64,000 bases of DNA from Rhytidiadelphus loreus (lineage: Eukaryota; Streptophyta; Bryopsida; Hypnales; Hylocomiaceae): NCBI GenBank assembly GCA_947034895.1, contig OX344765.1, positions 3,291,001-3,355,000 of the forward strand, in the 5' to 3' direction. Positions 23,741-35,137 of the stretch are shown in pieces (within the stretch, counting starts at the first letter, position 1; every line of letters starts with the position of its first letter). A model generated the notes under the pieces. It did no database searches and had not been told where the DNA came from. It saw only the letters and a list, made by a program, of their open reading frames with translations. The translations under genes and the position numbers were made by a program.

Positions 23741-24783
23741 TTTTTATGGAGCATCCCATGCTTGAGTAATACTCTTATTTTGTCTAGTCCTACATGCATC
23801 AGGTCATAGCTCAGCTACTTTTGTCTATATGCAATCTTCGTATATCATTGATATATAAGTTTGTACACTTGCAAAAAAAGAGTATATGAGTGTATGTTGC
23901 ACCAAGCTTAATTAAATTGTCTTCTACAATTCATAAGTCCTCTTGAAAAAGTAGACAAATAATGGATTCTCTTTGTTCATGATAAGATATCTCATACATG
24001 CATTTATGGAGGATATTTATCACCTTTCAATCAAATAATAAGCAAGCTAAACCATAAATCACAAGGAGGTAGTAAAGAGTTTTTTTGGAGAGTCTTGAAA
24101 ATACTCTAAGAGGCTCAGATCTCAATTGTGTCCATCCCACAACATGACAAAAATGGAATTTTAGTAAGGTACATGAGGTGTTTTCACTCTGCAAGCACTT
24201 GTTATCGCCTTCACTAGACTTGTTATCGCCTTCACTAGGAAAATAAATAAATCATACCAAACATAACTTAGACATACTACTCAAAATATAATTTGGCTCA
24301 TTTTTTGAACCTTGAAGCTTGTGGTGGAACATGAAAAAGTCACCATGTTTGTTAGAATTCCCAATTATAATGTAGCGATATATTCATGCACAACTCTGAG
24401 CCTCTAAAAATGGCTAAAGCAAAGTACTAAGTTCGTGCCCAACATAAAGTAGACGATTGGCCACCTTGGTCTCTTTTTCCACCAGCTCTATAGTAGCAAC
24501 AATAATATGAGCTTCAAGTCAAAATATTGGCTACTTTAGTGTGCACACCTAACTCCAGATAATATCTTAGTAAAATTGTGTATGGGCAAGCAAATGAAAA
24601 AAATTCCGTGATAAAAAAATTCATCCTTGGAGATGAAAAAAATGTATTATAATCGTTCCAATTACTTTGAAATCAAAGTATCGGCCATACTACTAATGCA
24701 AGCCTTGAAATAAAGAAGATTGAACCACTTTTTTATGTTGTTTTTTAAGAAAATATCATAGAGATTTGGTAGGAATAGTTGTA
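23741..24783. other. AT-rich non-coding DNA, nothing recognised
   Basis: No gene, inverted ends or close repeat partner seen. A short direct duplication of CTTGTTATCGCCTTCACTAG occurs at about 24197-24240. Confidence 0.45.
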
Positions 24784-24786
24784 TTA

Positions 24787-25030
24787 TGGTCAATTTCGTT
24801 AAAATGGCGGTATTCCATTAAAATGGCACAAAATGAAACCACTGAAAAAATGAAAACAATGGAAAGATTGTCCGAGGGGAGTGAAAATGCGTGAACAAGG
24901 AGTGATTTGAATGTGCTAGGTATAAAATTGGCACATGTATGACCCTATCGTGGCACACTTATTCTCCATTTGTAGAAGATATTCCATTAAAATAGCATGC
25001 AGAATACCGCCATTTTAACGAAATTGACCA
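24787..25030 (+). mobile_element. 244 bp MITE, TTA duplication, long perfect inverted ends
   Basis: Begins TGGTCAATTTCGTTAAAATG and ends with its exact reverse complement; the perfect inverted stretch runs about 27 bases (24787-24813 against 25004-25030). It is flanked by TTA at 24784-24786 and 25031-25033. The TTA duplication suggests the PIF/Harbinger group. No coding capacity. Inside, ATTCCATTAAAAT occurs near both ends in direct orientation. Confidence 0.85.
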
Positions 25031-25389
25031 TTATTGCAATATATGTTGTTTTAATGTGTAGGCAAATACTTGATGTAATAAGATACATCAAATCTTATCA
25101 TAAACCTCCATTTTCTTCATGGGTGGGAGGGTGTGATTTTTTTATTTTTTTCATAGAGATCTCTATCATCTTTTAAGCAAAAAGATAAGGAATAAATAAT
25201 AAGGAATGGAATATCTAATAGGCAAAAATTTTAAGCAAAGACAATACCCCCTTGATACTTGTCTATTTTCTTCACATAGGTTTTCTTTTATCTCAAATAA
25301 GATTAGTTTGGAATACAAGCATCCTCAGAATGATTCTAGTCACTTAAACTTGACTATGGAATCTAGGAAAACAAAAACAACCTAACTTA

Positions 25390-25915
25390 AAATATACAAA
25401 TATTATAATCTCATTAATTGTAGCAACTTACTACATTCAATATGATTTTTTTTAAGAACTTTAATAAATTTGTCACAAATATTGTGACAAATTAGTTAAT
25501 TGCTCCCAAATACTCCTTCAATGAAATTAATTAAATCAATATTTTCTAGTTAATTTGTTGATGATTAGTATGCATCATAATTTTTTAATTACTTGATAAT
25601 TAATTAATTTGTCCTAATTGCCTCACAATTTATACCCCATCTTCATTCCTAATCTAAATTTAGAATATTTGTACTTGTCTTATGAGATTTGTGCAACACA
25701 TATAAGATAAAAACAACAACCTTAGATTTAAGCTTTGAAATGAAAATTAGAGGGGATATGCAATGTGACAAATTTAGATACAGATCACAATTAGGTGCAT
25801 TTACATTATTACTTGGAATATCCGAATATTTTGTTGTTTTAAAGCTTTGTGCTTTTCAAAACCATTGTTTTATGACGGTTTTACAATTTGCCATTGAATA
25901 TACTTAGGACACCTC
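25390..25915 (+). repeat. Repeat family V, copy 2
   Basis: Close partner of 21.25-21.77 kb over its full length, including the TCATCTTCATTC block and TATACTTAGGACA end. Confidence 0.7.
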
Positions 25916-26815
25916 TATTCCAAGTCCTTGAAACTCTAAAAAGAATCCTTTTATTGATAGAGAATTAAAACTTGCAAGTCATTATTATTGGAAGCACATA
26001 GAGAAATCGCATAGAATTGACACAAGGTAATTTGAATTTGGACATTGGACGATTGAATCACCCTAAATATTTCCATTCTAAGGTACTGAAAATATTGGTC
26101 ACTCTATAAATTGATTAGATTTTTTTGTTGGTTTAGCAAACTTACACGATTTGGCAAATTAACAACAAATTTTGAAGTAGACACTATTTGTTATCACTTT
26201 GCAATGAAAGGATTAAGGAAAATTTTAGGCATCCAAAGAGTAGCATGTGGTACTCAAATTTTCACAATGTATAGTCCGATTCATTAATTGGGTCATCATT
26301 TGTAAAATTTTACATAAAGAGACATGTTGAGAGCATTATTTAGGTCCAAATTTATTTATCTATAAATATGGAATTTGTAGTATTCAATGTATTGTAACAT
26401 TCTTGAAATCTTGAGCTAAGAAACAACTAACTATCATTTGAAGATAAATAAATCCAAAAATTTGTTGCAAACTACTTTGACTCAATTATGGACTTTTGAT
26501 TGAATTAAAAATTTGTCAAAAGCTTTTTTTAAAGTCACAGTTATGGGACCTCTATACTTCTCAATGAATGGCAATAGGCTTGACTTATGGTGATTAACCA
26601 ATTCAAAAATGATGACAATACATCAACAATTTCAAAGAATGAAATCTTCAATGATTAGGGAGGTGCTTCAAGATTTGAGACTGATGACATAAATTAATAA
26701 GATGGTAATAGTATTCAAGGGAGTTGGTTTAAGATTTACTTTTGGGTGGTTTGAGGCTAAATTTTGGATGCTCATGACTCTTATCTCTAGGTGGTTTTAT
26801 AATTTCATAGCTAAC

Positions 26816-26818
<3 letters not shown>
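25916..26818. other. AT-rich non-coding DNA
   Basis: No gene or clear element. Part resembles 17.4-17.7 kb weakly. Confidence 0.4.

Positions 26819-26873
<55 letters not shown>
26819..26873. repeat. (TA)n microsatellite, about 27 repeats
   Basis: An uninterrupted TA run between ACCAC and TTTACACA. Confidence 0.97.
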
Positions 26874-26876
<3 letters not shown>

Positions 26877-27196
26877 CACATACTTGCATTTGGTTTGTAA
26901 GAAAGCATACATTTGTGAAAAAAGAATACCACTCAATGAATAATTGTATTCCAAGCCTTTTGCAATGAATCAAGGTGGAAATAGGTTCGATTACAATAAT
27001 GATGGTTGAACAACTATTTGGGACAACCAATCGGTGTTGAAACATTTGGTGCTTCTAGGTTGTTTGTTTAAGGGAAGACTTATGAAATGGGACATTAGAG
27101 GAGTTTTGAGGCGTCATGGAGATTGTTTTAGGTTGTTCCCTCTATAGCATGGTAGCCATAGTATGAAATAAATATAATGATAATAAAAATATCAAA

Positions 27197-27240
27197 TATT
27201 TATTTATTTTAAAATATATATATTTTAAAATAAATAAATA
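27197..27240. repeat. 44 bp perfect AT palindrome
   Basis: Symmetric about 27218/27219; arms read ATTTATTTATTTTAAAATAT and its complement, without a spacer. Followed by TAAA and TA repeats to about 27262. Confidence 0.9.
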
Positions 27241-27262
27241 AATAAATATATATATATATATT

Positions 27263-28560
27263 AAAAAAGAAATATTATCTGACATGGCATAGAGATTGCC
27301 ATGTTAGACTTCAACTGTGGATAGGTTCCCGGCCTAGTTCCCGGCTTGGGGGATTCACTTAGAGTGTCCATAAGAAATCACGTGCAAACAAAACTTTGGA
27401 CCCCCTATATACTTTTTGAAATTTAAATAAAACAAAATTAAAAAAATGTGAATAGATTTTCCTACTTTGAAAGTTTATGTTTTGAAGTATTGATATTTTT
27501 ATTTGTTAATAATAATCAGTTGCAAATTTTTGAAGTAAAAAGATACATTGTAGAATTGAAAAGTAACTTTCACACCCCTATAATTATAATATAAGAAAAA
27601 ATTGTCTCAAAAATGAACAAAAATTCCTAAAAATTCTTCTCTATTGAAAGCTCATTTTGAGGTGAATATTGATTCAATGGTCATCTAAATGTGTTCTCTA
27701 TAATTATTTGAGTTGAAAAACATGTCATTTTAGTTCATTTTCAACATCTTCTAGAAATCATTTCATATTTTATTTGAGTTGGAAATTTCGGCAATAGAAA
27801 CCTATAGTCATTATTAATCAATGCTTAAAAATTTTGGTTGAAATTATAGTTTATTAGAAACTACTTATTCGCACATGGTTTGTTATATTAGAACTAAGTG
27901 CACCACCCAAGGTTCTCGGACTATGAGAATTGTAGAGAACTGCAAGGAACTGATAGTCTCCTAAAGGCCTCAAAACTTCTCTAATGATGTTCCCAATGCC
28001 CTTAAATTGGAAACTTCACAAAATATTTCTCAAGTGTTGGAGAACTATGAAAGGCCATTGAATTCATGGATATATCTTGAGTGTTGGAAAATTATAAAAG
28101 GGGCATGTTCAGACTTTGAATCTTCTTAACTTATAGTTTTTGCACCGCATAGTTTTGAGGTTTAAATCTTTATAGTAGAGAAATTAAATTGAAAGTCTAA
28201 AGAAATATTCAAAATTCAAAATTGATTTTTATTCAACCTTGTATCGACTTTCATAACTTTCACATCACTAATCCAAATTGAATGAATAAAAACTTTCTAT
28301 GTACAAATAGATATAGTCTAAGAGAGAAAATAATAATAGTAGTAATAAATAGTAATACATAATAATTTCAAATCATTTTTTATTGCCAAGAATCAAGTAT
28401 TTGGAGCTCAGGAGGGCATAATTTTTTCTCCCACACATAAATTGAAATAAATCCATACAAAGCTAATGCATTCTCTTACTTGCAAAAAAACTTGCAAAAA
28501 ATCACTACAAATTTTGACATTATTGGAACCTATCCAAAATCCTTTAAAACCTAATTGAAG
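27263..28560. other. AT-rich non-coding DNA
   Basis: No exon or bounded element recognised. Includes a short duplication of CAAGGAACTG-type and GTGTTGGA(G/A)AA words near 27.94-28.09 kb. Confidence 0.4.
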
Positions 28561-29476
28561 ACTTTGAACCTTTAACTTTGGAAGGATGCCAAGGACATTT
28601 TGTATCCTTTGGAAGGTCAATCTACTAGACTTTGAATATATTGAATAATGGATGATCTTCATCCAATTTTTTATGTGCAACTTTATTGATGCTATATCCA
28701 CATCATTGAATTAAGTTCAAGACATTTTAGTTTTTTTTTATATGGGAAAAAATAGTACATTGTTGAATGTATTTCAATACTTTGACATTTTTCCTTGATT
28801 TTGGCATTCAAAACAATTTTTTTTGCTATTGAGCAAAACTAATAAAATGAAGCTTTTAAAGGCAATTTCTATTTTACCTAGAAATTTGAAAAATTTCCTT
28901 AAAATAAGCATTTTAGTGAAGTTTGAAGTTGAGTATCTATAACTACAATTTTAAATATGGAGCAATATGGAAATTTTCTCTATACTACAATGTTTTACAC
29001 TATAATGTACTCATATTCTTAAAAAAAATAGATCTTTTGGATACAATTTGTATTTGGTATAGTTTTTTTCACTTTTTCTCAAGAAATTCATGGTAATTTC
29101 AAACTTTTGAAAAAAATTCGAAATTCAATGACAAATAGTAGACATTTGATTTCATCTCTAAAAAATAAAACCAATTTTTTTTTGTCTTAAATAGAAAAGA
29201 AATGGAGGATACATAATCAAGGTACATAGTGAAAGACTTTCACAAATTTGACTACATGGTTATAGGGAGAGTGCTAGCATGTGAGCATAGAATCTACAAG
29301 CCCATGAGCCTAGGAGTCTATATTATAGACACTTTCTATAGTTATAGGTGTCTATGTTAGAGATACATATGTTACAAATGGTTGAAGGTTCATAGGCTCG
29401 TAGGCTCACACCTCTATGCTTACACGCTAGCATTGTTGTGATCATAGGCTTCATCTTTTAGGGATTAAGGTAAACA
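28560..29476 (-). repeat. AT-rich repeat related to family J
   Basis: Shares with 19.55-20.27 kb the order ACACTATAATGTAC, TTTTTTTCACTTTTTCT(C/T), TTTGATTTCATCTCT and the closing TCTTTTAGGGATTAAGG (compare TCCTTTAGGGGTTAAGG). Interrupted by the small hairpin MITE at 29272-29432. Confidence 0.5.
29272..29432. mobile_element. 161 bp hairpin MITE
   Basis: Inverted arms of about 42 bases: 29272-29313 beginning TGCTAGCATGTGAGCATAGA and 29391-29432, whose reverse complement begins TGCTAGCGTGTAAGCATAGA. The centre holds a second small inversion (AGTCTATA with TATAGACAC, then GTGTCTAT). A target duplication is not clear. Confidence 0.7.
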
Positions 29477-29774
29477 TACCCATTTCAAAATGCCTATCCA
29501 AAAGCGTGCCCTTAGAGATCTTGAAAATAGGAAAATACTCAATTCAAGATATATTAGTAGTGCACATCAAATTAAGGCATAGTTTTAGAAATCTATGAAG
29601 TTAGACTATGAAAAAACATATTTAATTCACACAATATCTAGAAAGTGTACTACAAAGTATTTTGACCGAATTGCTAATAAGATCCAAAAGTATCTATGAC
29701 AATTTAATAGTAAAACTACTCTAAATTACTCAAGTGTTTTAGTTGTAGACTCATTTATTTTAGGCATGGGAGTA

Positions 29775-30883
29775 TAATTGGGTCCGATAATCTTACAATT
29801 GCCTATTGTGCCATTCAATGTTTTTTGCATAATATAGAATATGATTGACAATTTTCATCTTGCTTAATTAGCATTTAATTCTTACACAATCCCAATCAAG
29901 AATACCAAATTTCGGTTTCAAAAAAACAAAACTCCATTTTTGGTGAATTGTTTCATTTAATATTCATAATAATTGATCAAAAAACATTGGTGGTGAATTT
30001 TTTTTAATTCAATTGTATAGATATATAGGAAATATCCATATGTACATCTTTCCTACATATATATACATTCAAATTTTAAAAATTCATCTCCAATGTTATT
30101 CAATAAATTATCATGAATATTAAATTAAATAATTCACCAACAGTGGAGTTTTGTTTTTTTGAAACTAAAATTACGTATGCTTGATTGGGATTGCATAAAA
30201 ATTGAATGTTAACCCTTTAATATATAAAGTGTTCTTCAAAATTGTCAATTTGAGAAAAATCATTCCAAAGTGCTATTTGGAAGAAGAATATTTTGGAAGT
30301 GATATACAAATAAAAGTTGTAGATTCCATCCTCAAGTTAGATTCACCAACGCTATCACCAATATTTTTTTTATGAATTTTGAAAAGGAACTTTCAAAATT
30401 CCTTGTTAATTTGATTAGAAGCAAAACATTGTCATTTTCTTTGTACTATTTGTTGGAATGGATTTGAAATGTGGTTCTCTTGACATGGTGATTTTTTGAA
30501 ATTTTTGTGTTCTTTAAATCTATGACCTCATTTTTGCAAATCCAGTTTTGAACTAGATTGAATGCAATTTTGACTTGGTTAACCACTTCACATACTTCCA
30601 CATTTGCAATTTTAGAAAAGTATGTACTTTAGTAACACCAAATTCAACCATTAGATAGGAAAACAACTTGATAAAATATCTCCACAAATTAAAATGACTT
30701 TCATCCAAATAGTAATGAGAAAGAAATGCCAATTTCAATTTTTTTGTCATCCTTAAATTGAACACCGTTAGAGCACTAAAGGGTTAATTATGCAAGATGA
30801 AATTTGCCAATTGCATTCTACCATATTATGTAAAAAGAATTGAATGGCACAATAGACAGTTTGTAAGATTATTGAACCCACTG
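29775..30883. mobile_element. Foldback element L, copy 1, split by insertion K
   Basis: Left arm from about 29775 (GGGTCCGATAATCTTACAA, TATTGTGCCATTCAATG) is mirrored by the right end (CATTGAATGGCAC-like, TTTGTAAGATTATTGAACCC) finishing near 30883. The arms continue inward through CAATCCCAATCAAG, AACTCCA and TGAATTGTTTCATTTAATAT. Related copies at 42.24-42.48 kb (part) and 60.23-60.74 kb lack the insertion. Confidence 0.75.
30213..30783 (+). mobile_element. 571 bp TTAA-flanked element K (piggyBac-like)
   Basis: Inserted in the right arm of foldback L. Starts CCCTTTAATATAT and ends AGCACTAAAGGG; exact TTAA copies at 30209-30212 and 30784-30787. The uninterrupted copy at 60.64 kb reads GAATGCTAATTGTGCAAGAT where the filled site reads GAATG-TTAA, element, TTAA-TTATGCAAGAT, so exactly four bases were duplicated. 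Inverted ends are short (about 8-9 bases). No open frame of interest. Confidence 0.82.
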
Positions 30884-30899
30884 TAAAATATTGTATTGC

Positions 30900-31335
30900 A
30901 GTTTTCGGAAATACACAGGAACTTTCGCGTTGACCCTTGAAATCATCACTGGGAATTCACAGGGAACTCGTAGGGAGTTTGCAAATTTACTCGCGAGTAC
31001 CTTTGTATCTACCAACCTTGCATCAGATCTTCGAAATACTTTGTTCTAGTTGAACTATTTCCCCAGAAATCTATATTTTATCAACTCAATCTATGTATCC
31101 CACACCTCGCAGGCGCATCAAGGCATGTGGAGGGCAATCGGAGAAAACCAGCGGGCTGTGTCTTCAAATCTACGAGCACAACGGCAAATCATCTCCATGA
31201 TATGATTGGTTTTTACTGATCTCTTAAACATCTACGCTTCTATACCTGAATCTACGTAGTTGGCTCCGAGTATGGCTGAAGCCAGCTATTTGTCCCTTCA
31301 AATCTACAAGCGTTGAGCACAAGGGTGTGATAGAA
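30900..31335 (+). repeat. AATCTACG modular repeat, copy 3
   Basis: Units near 31000, 31160 and 31295, opened by CACTGGGAATTCACAGGGAA like copies 6 and 10. First of three copies of a larger composite: L right end, this repeat, then a J-type segment. Confidence 0.75.
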
Positions 31336-32062
31336 CTAACCCTATAAGGATGAGCCTATGACCACTTTTTCAAACCTCGAAGTTTCTCTCTATGGATGTT
31401 CCCATTTTGCAACTATACGCGAATTTTAAAATATTGATTATTTTCAGAGATGTAATTACACGACTTCTACAAGTTGTAAAAACTTCAGATTTTTTTGTGA
31501 AAATTTGAAATTATTGTGAATTTTCTAGTAAACTATGAAATAAAATTCATGTCAAATACAAAATATTATTTTAAAAATTGACTTTTTTTTCCCTACAAGT
31601 ATCTATATTATGGTTTAGAGCACCATGATGCAATTTTTTTGTTGTATCATTCTAAAGTTAGAAAATCAACACTCTATAGTACTAGGCCCAATGTTCAAAT
31701 TGCAATAAAATATTCAAATTTAGGAATTTTTCAAATTTAGGAATTGGACTAAAAACTAGAGTTGATTAGCTTTATTTCCCTAGTTGGTTTCAAATTAAAA
31801 AAAGACCACCTTTGTGGCTTAAACTCACATTTAGAGTGCGGAGCACAAATTGCCCAAATACGCTACAGTAGTGATCCATAGATTCAAGCAACTCCACCAT
31901 TTTCCCTCATTTAGGTTCTCCCCAGAAGAATTTGACCTCTTTGTCGATGAGTGCTCCATGAGATACTCCTCAATTAACCTCGTGTCTTTGTTGATAGCAT
32001 CTAAGCCAACAATGGATGAAATCGTGATTTTCATTACTAAGCACAACAAAATTACACTTTGA
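31336..32062 (+). repeat. J-type tail segment of composite, copy 1
   Basis: Begins CTAACCCTATAAGGATGAGC and runs through TTTTGCAACTATA, GAGATGTAATTACACGAC, CAAATTGCAATAAAATATTC to GCATCTAAGCCAACAATGGA. The same order is present at 43.33-44.06 and 61.54-62.27 kb. The last 230 bases keep a 72-codon open frame on the minus strand (31831-32049) that I cannot assign. Confidence 0.65.
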
Positions 32063-32460
32063 CAGAGCTAAGGTAGACAACCCCTTTCCAATCACTTAAC
32101 CAATTCAACATATTTGTTGTATAGGTATAGTGAGTGGAAAAATTTCCTTGTTTAGAGAAATAGATTTTAGAAGGATTTCATAATTTTTTTACATATTTTT
32201 TCTCAAAAATAGAATTATCATGAATTTTTTTCATGAAGATTCCATTCAACCTATTATTGTTTTATAGGTCACCCTATTTCCAACCATAGGCTGATTACAA
32301 AATCAACAATGCTTCAATGTATGTGATAATTAATTGTGGCTTCCAATGTACATCTTGTGATCATTGTATGCTTTCAATGTACACCTCCCCAACATTTGTG
32401 TTGCTCCTACTTTGCGTGAATACGTCGATGTGAGAGTGCTAATGTTGGAGTGTTAATGTT

Positions 32461-32860
32461 GATTGTTGGTACAAGTGTTTTCTTCTATGATTTCCGTTTT
32501 GGAAAGGGAGTGATAGAGAGATTTGGTCTAAATTTTGGTTTTGCAATGAATTGGAGGTTTACTTAATTAATGGATTTCAAACACAAGTGTTTCTCTGATT
32601 GTTACTACCAGTGTTTTCTTTACGATTTCTGTTTTGGAATGGAAAATTGACAGTGACAGAGAAAATTTGCCAAGTTTTTAATGAATCTGTGGATTATTAG
32701 ATGAATAGTTTTACACGGGATTGTTTCCTTGATTGCTGGTTCCGGCAGTGTTGTTTTCTATATGATATCTATTATAGAACAAAGAATTGACAGCGAGAGT
32801 AAAGTAGCTCAAATTTTATTTTTTCTATTGAATTGGTAGCTTTGTTCTAGCACGGTGTTG
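32461..32860 (+). repeat. Minisatellite, three units of about 136 bp
   Basis: Starts GATTGTTGGTACAAGTGTTTTC at 32461 and recurs near 32597 and 32732; each unit carries (A)TGATTTC(C/T)GTTTTGGAA and GACAG(C/T)GA(C/G)AG. The third unit runs into the duplicated segment Q. Confidence 0.65.
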
Positions 32861-34080
32861 GTCAGACACTCTTTGCACTGTGATTACCAGCAAGTGCACT
32901 GCTGTACAAAAAAGTTGGCAAGGTTTCAACTGTTCCATTCTTGAAAACACTGAGTTACGTAAGAACAATTGGGCAGATGAAAGACGATGTTAGAAAATTT
33001 TGCAGTAGTAATAACCCCAAAATTTCCAAGGTGCATTAGCGGGTGGGTCCAAGGTGCTTCTTAGCAACTCCTGCCAAGAGTGTTATGAAAAACTGACCAA
33101 AGCACGAGAAAATTTTAAAGTGCCGGCCTGGCAAAATTACAAATTGAAATTATTTCATTAATTATTTTCGTGGAGATTTTGAGACCAGGTGAAACCAGTT
33201 GCATATTAATTACCATGAGGAAGGTTGTGCGATTCACAGAACTCGTCTCGTCCAAATTCCAAAGATACTTGAGTTTCCATTTGTCCGACTGGCTTGATAG
33301 GATAGGAAAGAAGCTGCATCGTCGAGGTTGTAATTGATTAAGTTGAGAGTGTCTGGGCCATAGAACTTGAATCCCTCACTCACTGCTGTCTCTGGTGATT
33401 TCTCATTTTGCATTGCAACAGTCTAACAGAGGCTCATGAATCTTATTTTTCTAAAAGAGGCTCATGAATCCAACAACCTCAACTACTCCACCATTTCCTT
33501 AGAGTATCAGATGGCTTTGAAGCTGGCTTTCACAAAAAATTTATACCCACCCCAAAAATCCCTCTTGACAGCTCCTCCATTTAATTTGCTCCTGCCAAGG
33601 ATTCTTCAAAATTTTCTAAGCATGTGCAAAATACGACACTAAGCTCCGTGACTGTGTAAGAAAGAAAACATTGAGGCTTCTGTCAGACAACTACAAATTG
33701 ACATACATAGCTAGCTGTCTCTCTCTACGCATTAATTATTTCAAAGTCTCTCTCATAATTATTATGAAACAAAATTGAAAGCTCGATGGAGCATGCATAT
33801 GTGTGTACAGTATAAGTTACTGCAAAGGCTTTGTGCAAAACTTCCTTCAATTCAATTCGTCAGAGGTGTTCTGGGACTTGGAATCCATCCAGAGAGCAAC
33901 GATCGACACTCCGATCTTCTTCACGTGCACAGAGACTACTGAGAAGAGAGAGAGAGAGGAATCGAGAAGTGTACGGCCGACCTGTCGTACGGCCTGACGT
34001 ACGGCCTGTCGACAGCTGGCTCCCCGAGCAAAGGCGCGACCCAAAATCGCATTGAGGCTCTGAACCTTAAGTTCCCTTCG

Positions 34081-34104
34081 GACCCCGCGGAGCTCCGCGG
34101 GGTC
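34081..34104. repeat. 24 bp perfect GC-rich palindrome
   Basis: GACCCCGCGGAG followed directly by its reverse complement, no spacer. The identical palindrome is present in the other Q copy at 63547-63570. Confidence 0.97.
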
Positions 34105-34510
34105 GACACGCCTGGCTTCCGTTTGCCCACGCAGGTCCCTCCTCCTACATCTACGAATCCTCCGTCGGATCATCGCCAGGCTTCGGTCAAAGTGAACTCC
34201 TTTCCACCAAATCTACGTTTGTGGAGCGTAATCTACGTTTTCGACTGCTGCTGGTGAGAGCAAGGAGGCAAGGGGAGGGCTGGGCGGCGCGCGAGAATGT
34301 GGCACTCTGTGCCTTCGAATCTGCGAAAAATGAGACCGATCAGCTTCAGGATGTGATTGAATTCCACTGTCATGTCGTACATCTACGCTTTTGGAACTCG
34401 ATCTACGTCCGTCGCTGCGGGTAGGCACCGACCATTGGAGCTAGCACCTAGTCCCCTCAAATCTACGAATTCTTGACCAATCAGCACCGGGGTATGATAC
34501 GAATTGGACT
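34105..34510 (+). repeat. AATCTACG modular repeat, copy 4
   Basis: Three units near 34140, 34310 and 34455. Its second unit holds a single ACATCTACGCTTTTGGAACTC step at the place where copy 11 shows the 20 bp expansion. Confidence 0.8.
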
Positions 34511-34834
34511 ATCGTTCAGCCCTGTTAGAAATCCTGGTAAATTCTTTTTATTTGTCTTGTATGAATTCTTTATTTTCTGAGAGTTTTTAAAATTAGAAAA
34601 TTATGTAGTTTGTACCGAGAAGAACAATTTGGTGGTGTTTTGAGGCCCCTATCAGATGGAAAAACAGGGCCCGTCCGATGGGGAAAAAGATAATAAAAAA
34701 AACCTCTTGGCGCCGTACATATGGGGGAGGGCGACCAAAAATTGGGGCTGTTGATCTATTTCATTCATTATTTTTGAGGTGATTTTGAGGATAGTTGAGA
34801 CCAGGTGAGACCGGGTGAAAACAGTTGTATATTA

Positions 34835-35137
34835 AGGTAGGAGGCTGTTAAAGCGACCCTTTAAGAGCCAATTGCATTTTGGGGGAAGCTAAACTCCTTG
34901 AAAAAAAATTCAGTAAATTTTGATAGGAAGAAAAATGGATTTGGCATCTAATCCAAGTCGTTTCATATTTTTTGGACCTTTGTGGAATTAGTTACAATTT
35001 TTTGAAGTTGAAAGGCAATGGTTACTAAAAGCGACCCCTTCCTGAAATGTACACTGTTGGTACATTGAAGAAAGTAAAATGTACCTTTGTATTGGAAGTT
35101 GCTTTTAGAGCCAAGTTGCTCTTAGAGCCACCTACCT
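34835..35137 (+). mobile_element. 303 bp TA-flanked MITE O (AGGTAGG family)
   Basis: Ends AGGTAGGAGGCT and AGCCACCTACCT are inverted; TA at 34833-34834 and 35138-35139. Empty form in segment Q copy 1 near 33212 (CATATTAATTACCATGAGG). Internal marks are AAATGTACACTGTTGGTACA and CATCTAATCCAAGTCGTTTC, shared with R (60.7 kb) and a worn copy near 52.6-52.9 kb. Confidence 0.85.

Larger units (their letters stand above)
32787..34510 (+). repeat. 1.7 kb duplicated segment Q, copy 1
   Basis: Matches 62341-64000 in the same direction, from TTGACAGCGAGAGTAAAGTA through GAGACCAGGTGAAACCAGTT, ACAGAACTCGTCTCGTCCAA, TATCAGATGGCTT, GCTCCTCCATTTAATTTG, TCGATGGAGCATGCATATG to the AATCTACG repeat. About 33960-34070 is unlike the second copy; similarity resumes immediately after a TTAA. 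No coding sequence is recognised; the short open frames are not kept between copies. Confidence 0.8.

Noticed and set aside
26702..27045. Open frames across the TA microsatellite
   Set aside because: Isoleucine-tyrosine runs come from the TA repeat on both strands.
31831..32049. 72-codon minus-strand open frame as a remnant transposase
   Set aside because: No motif recognised and the frame is not kept in the copies at 43.9 and 62.1 kb.
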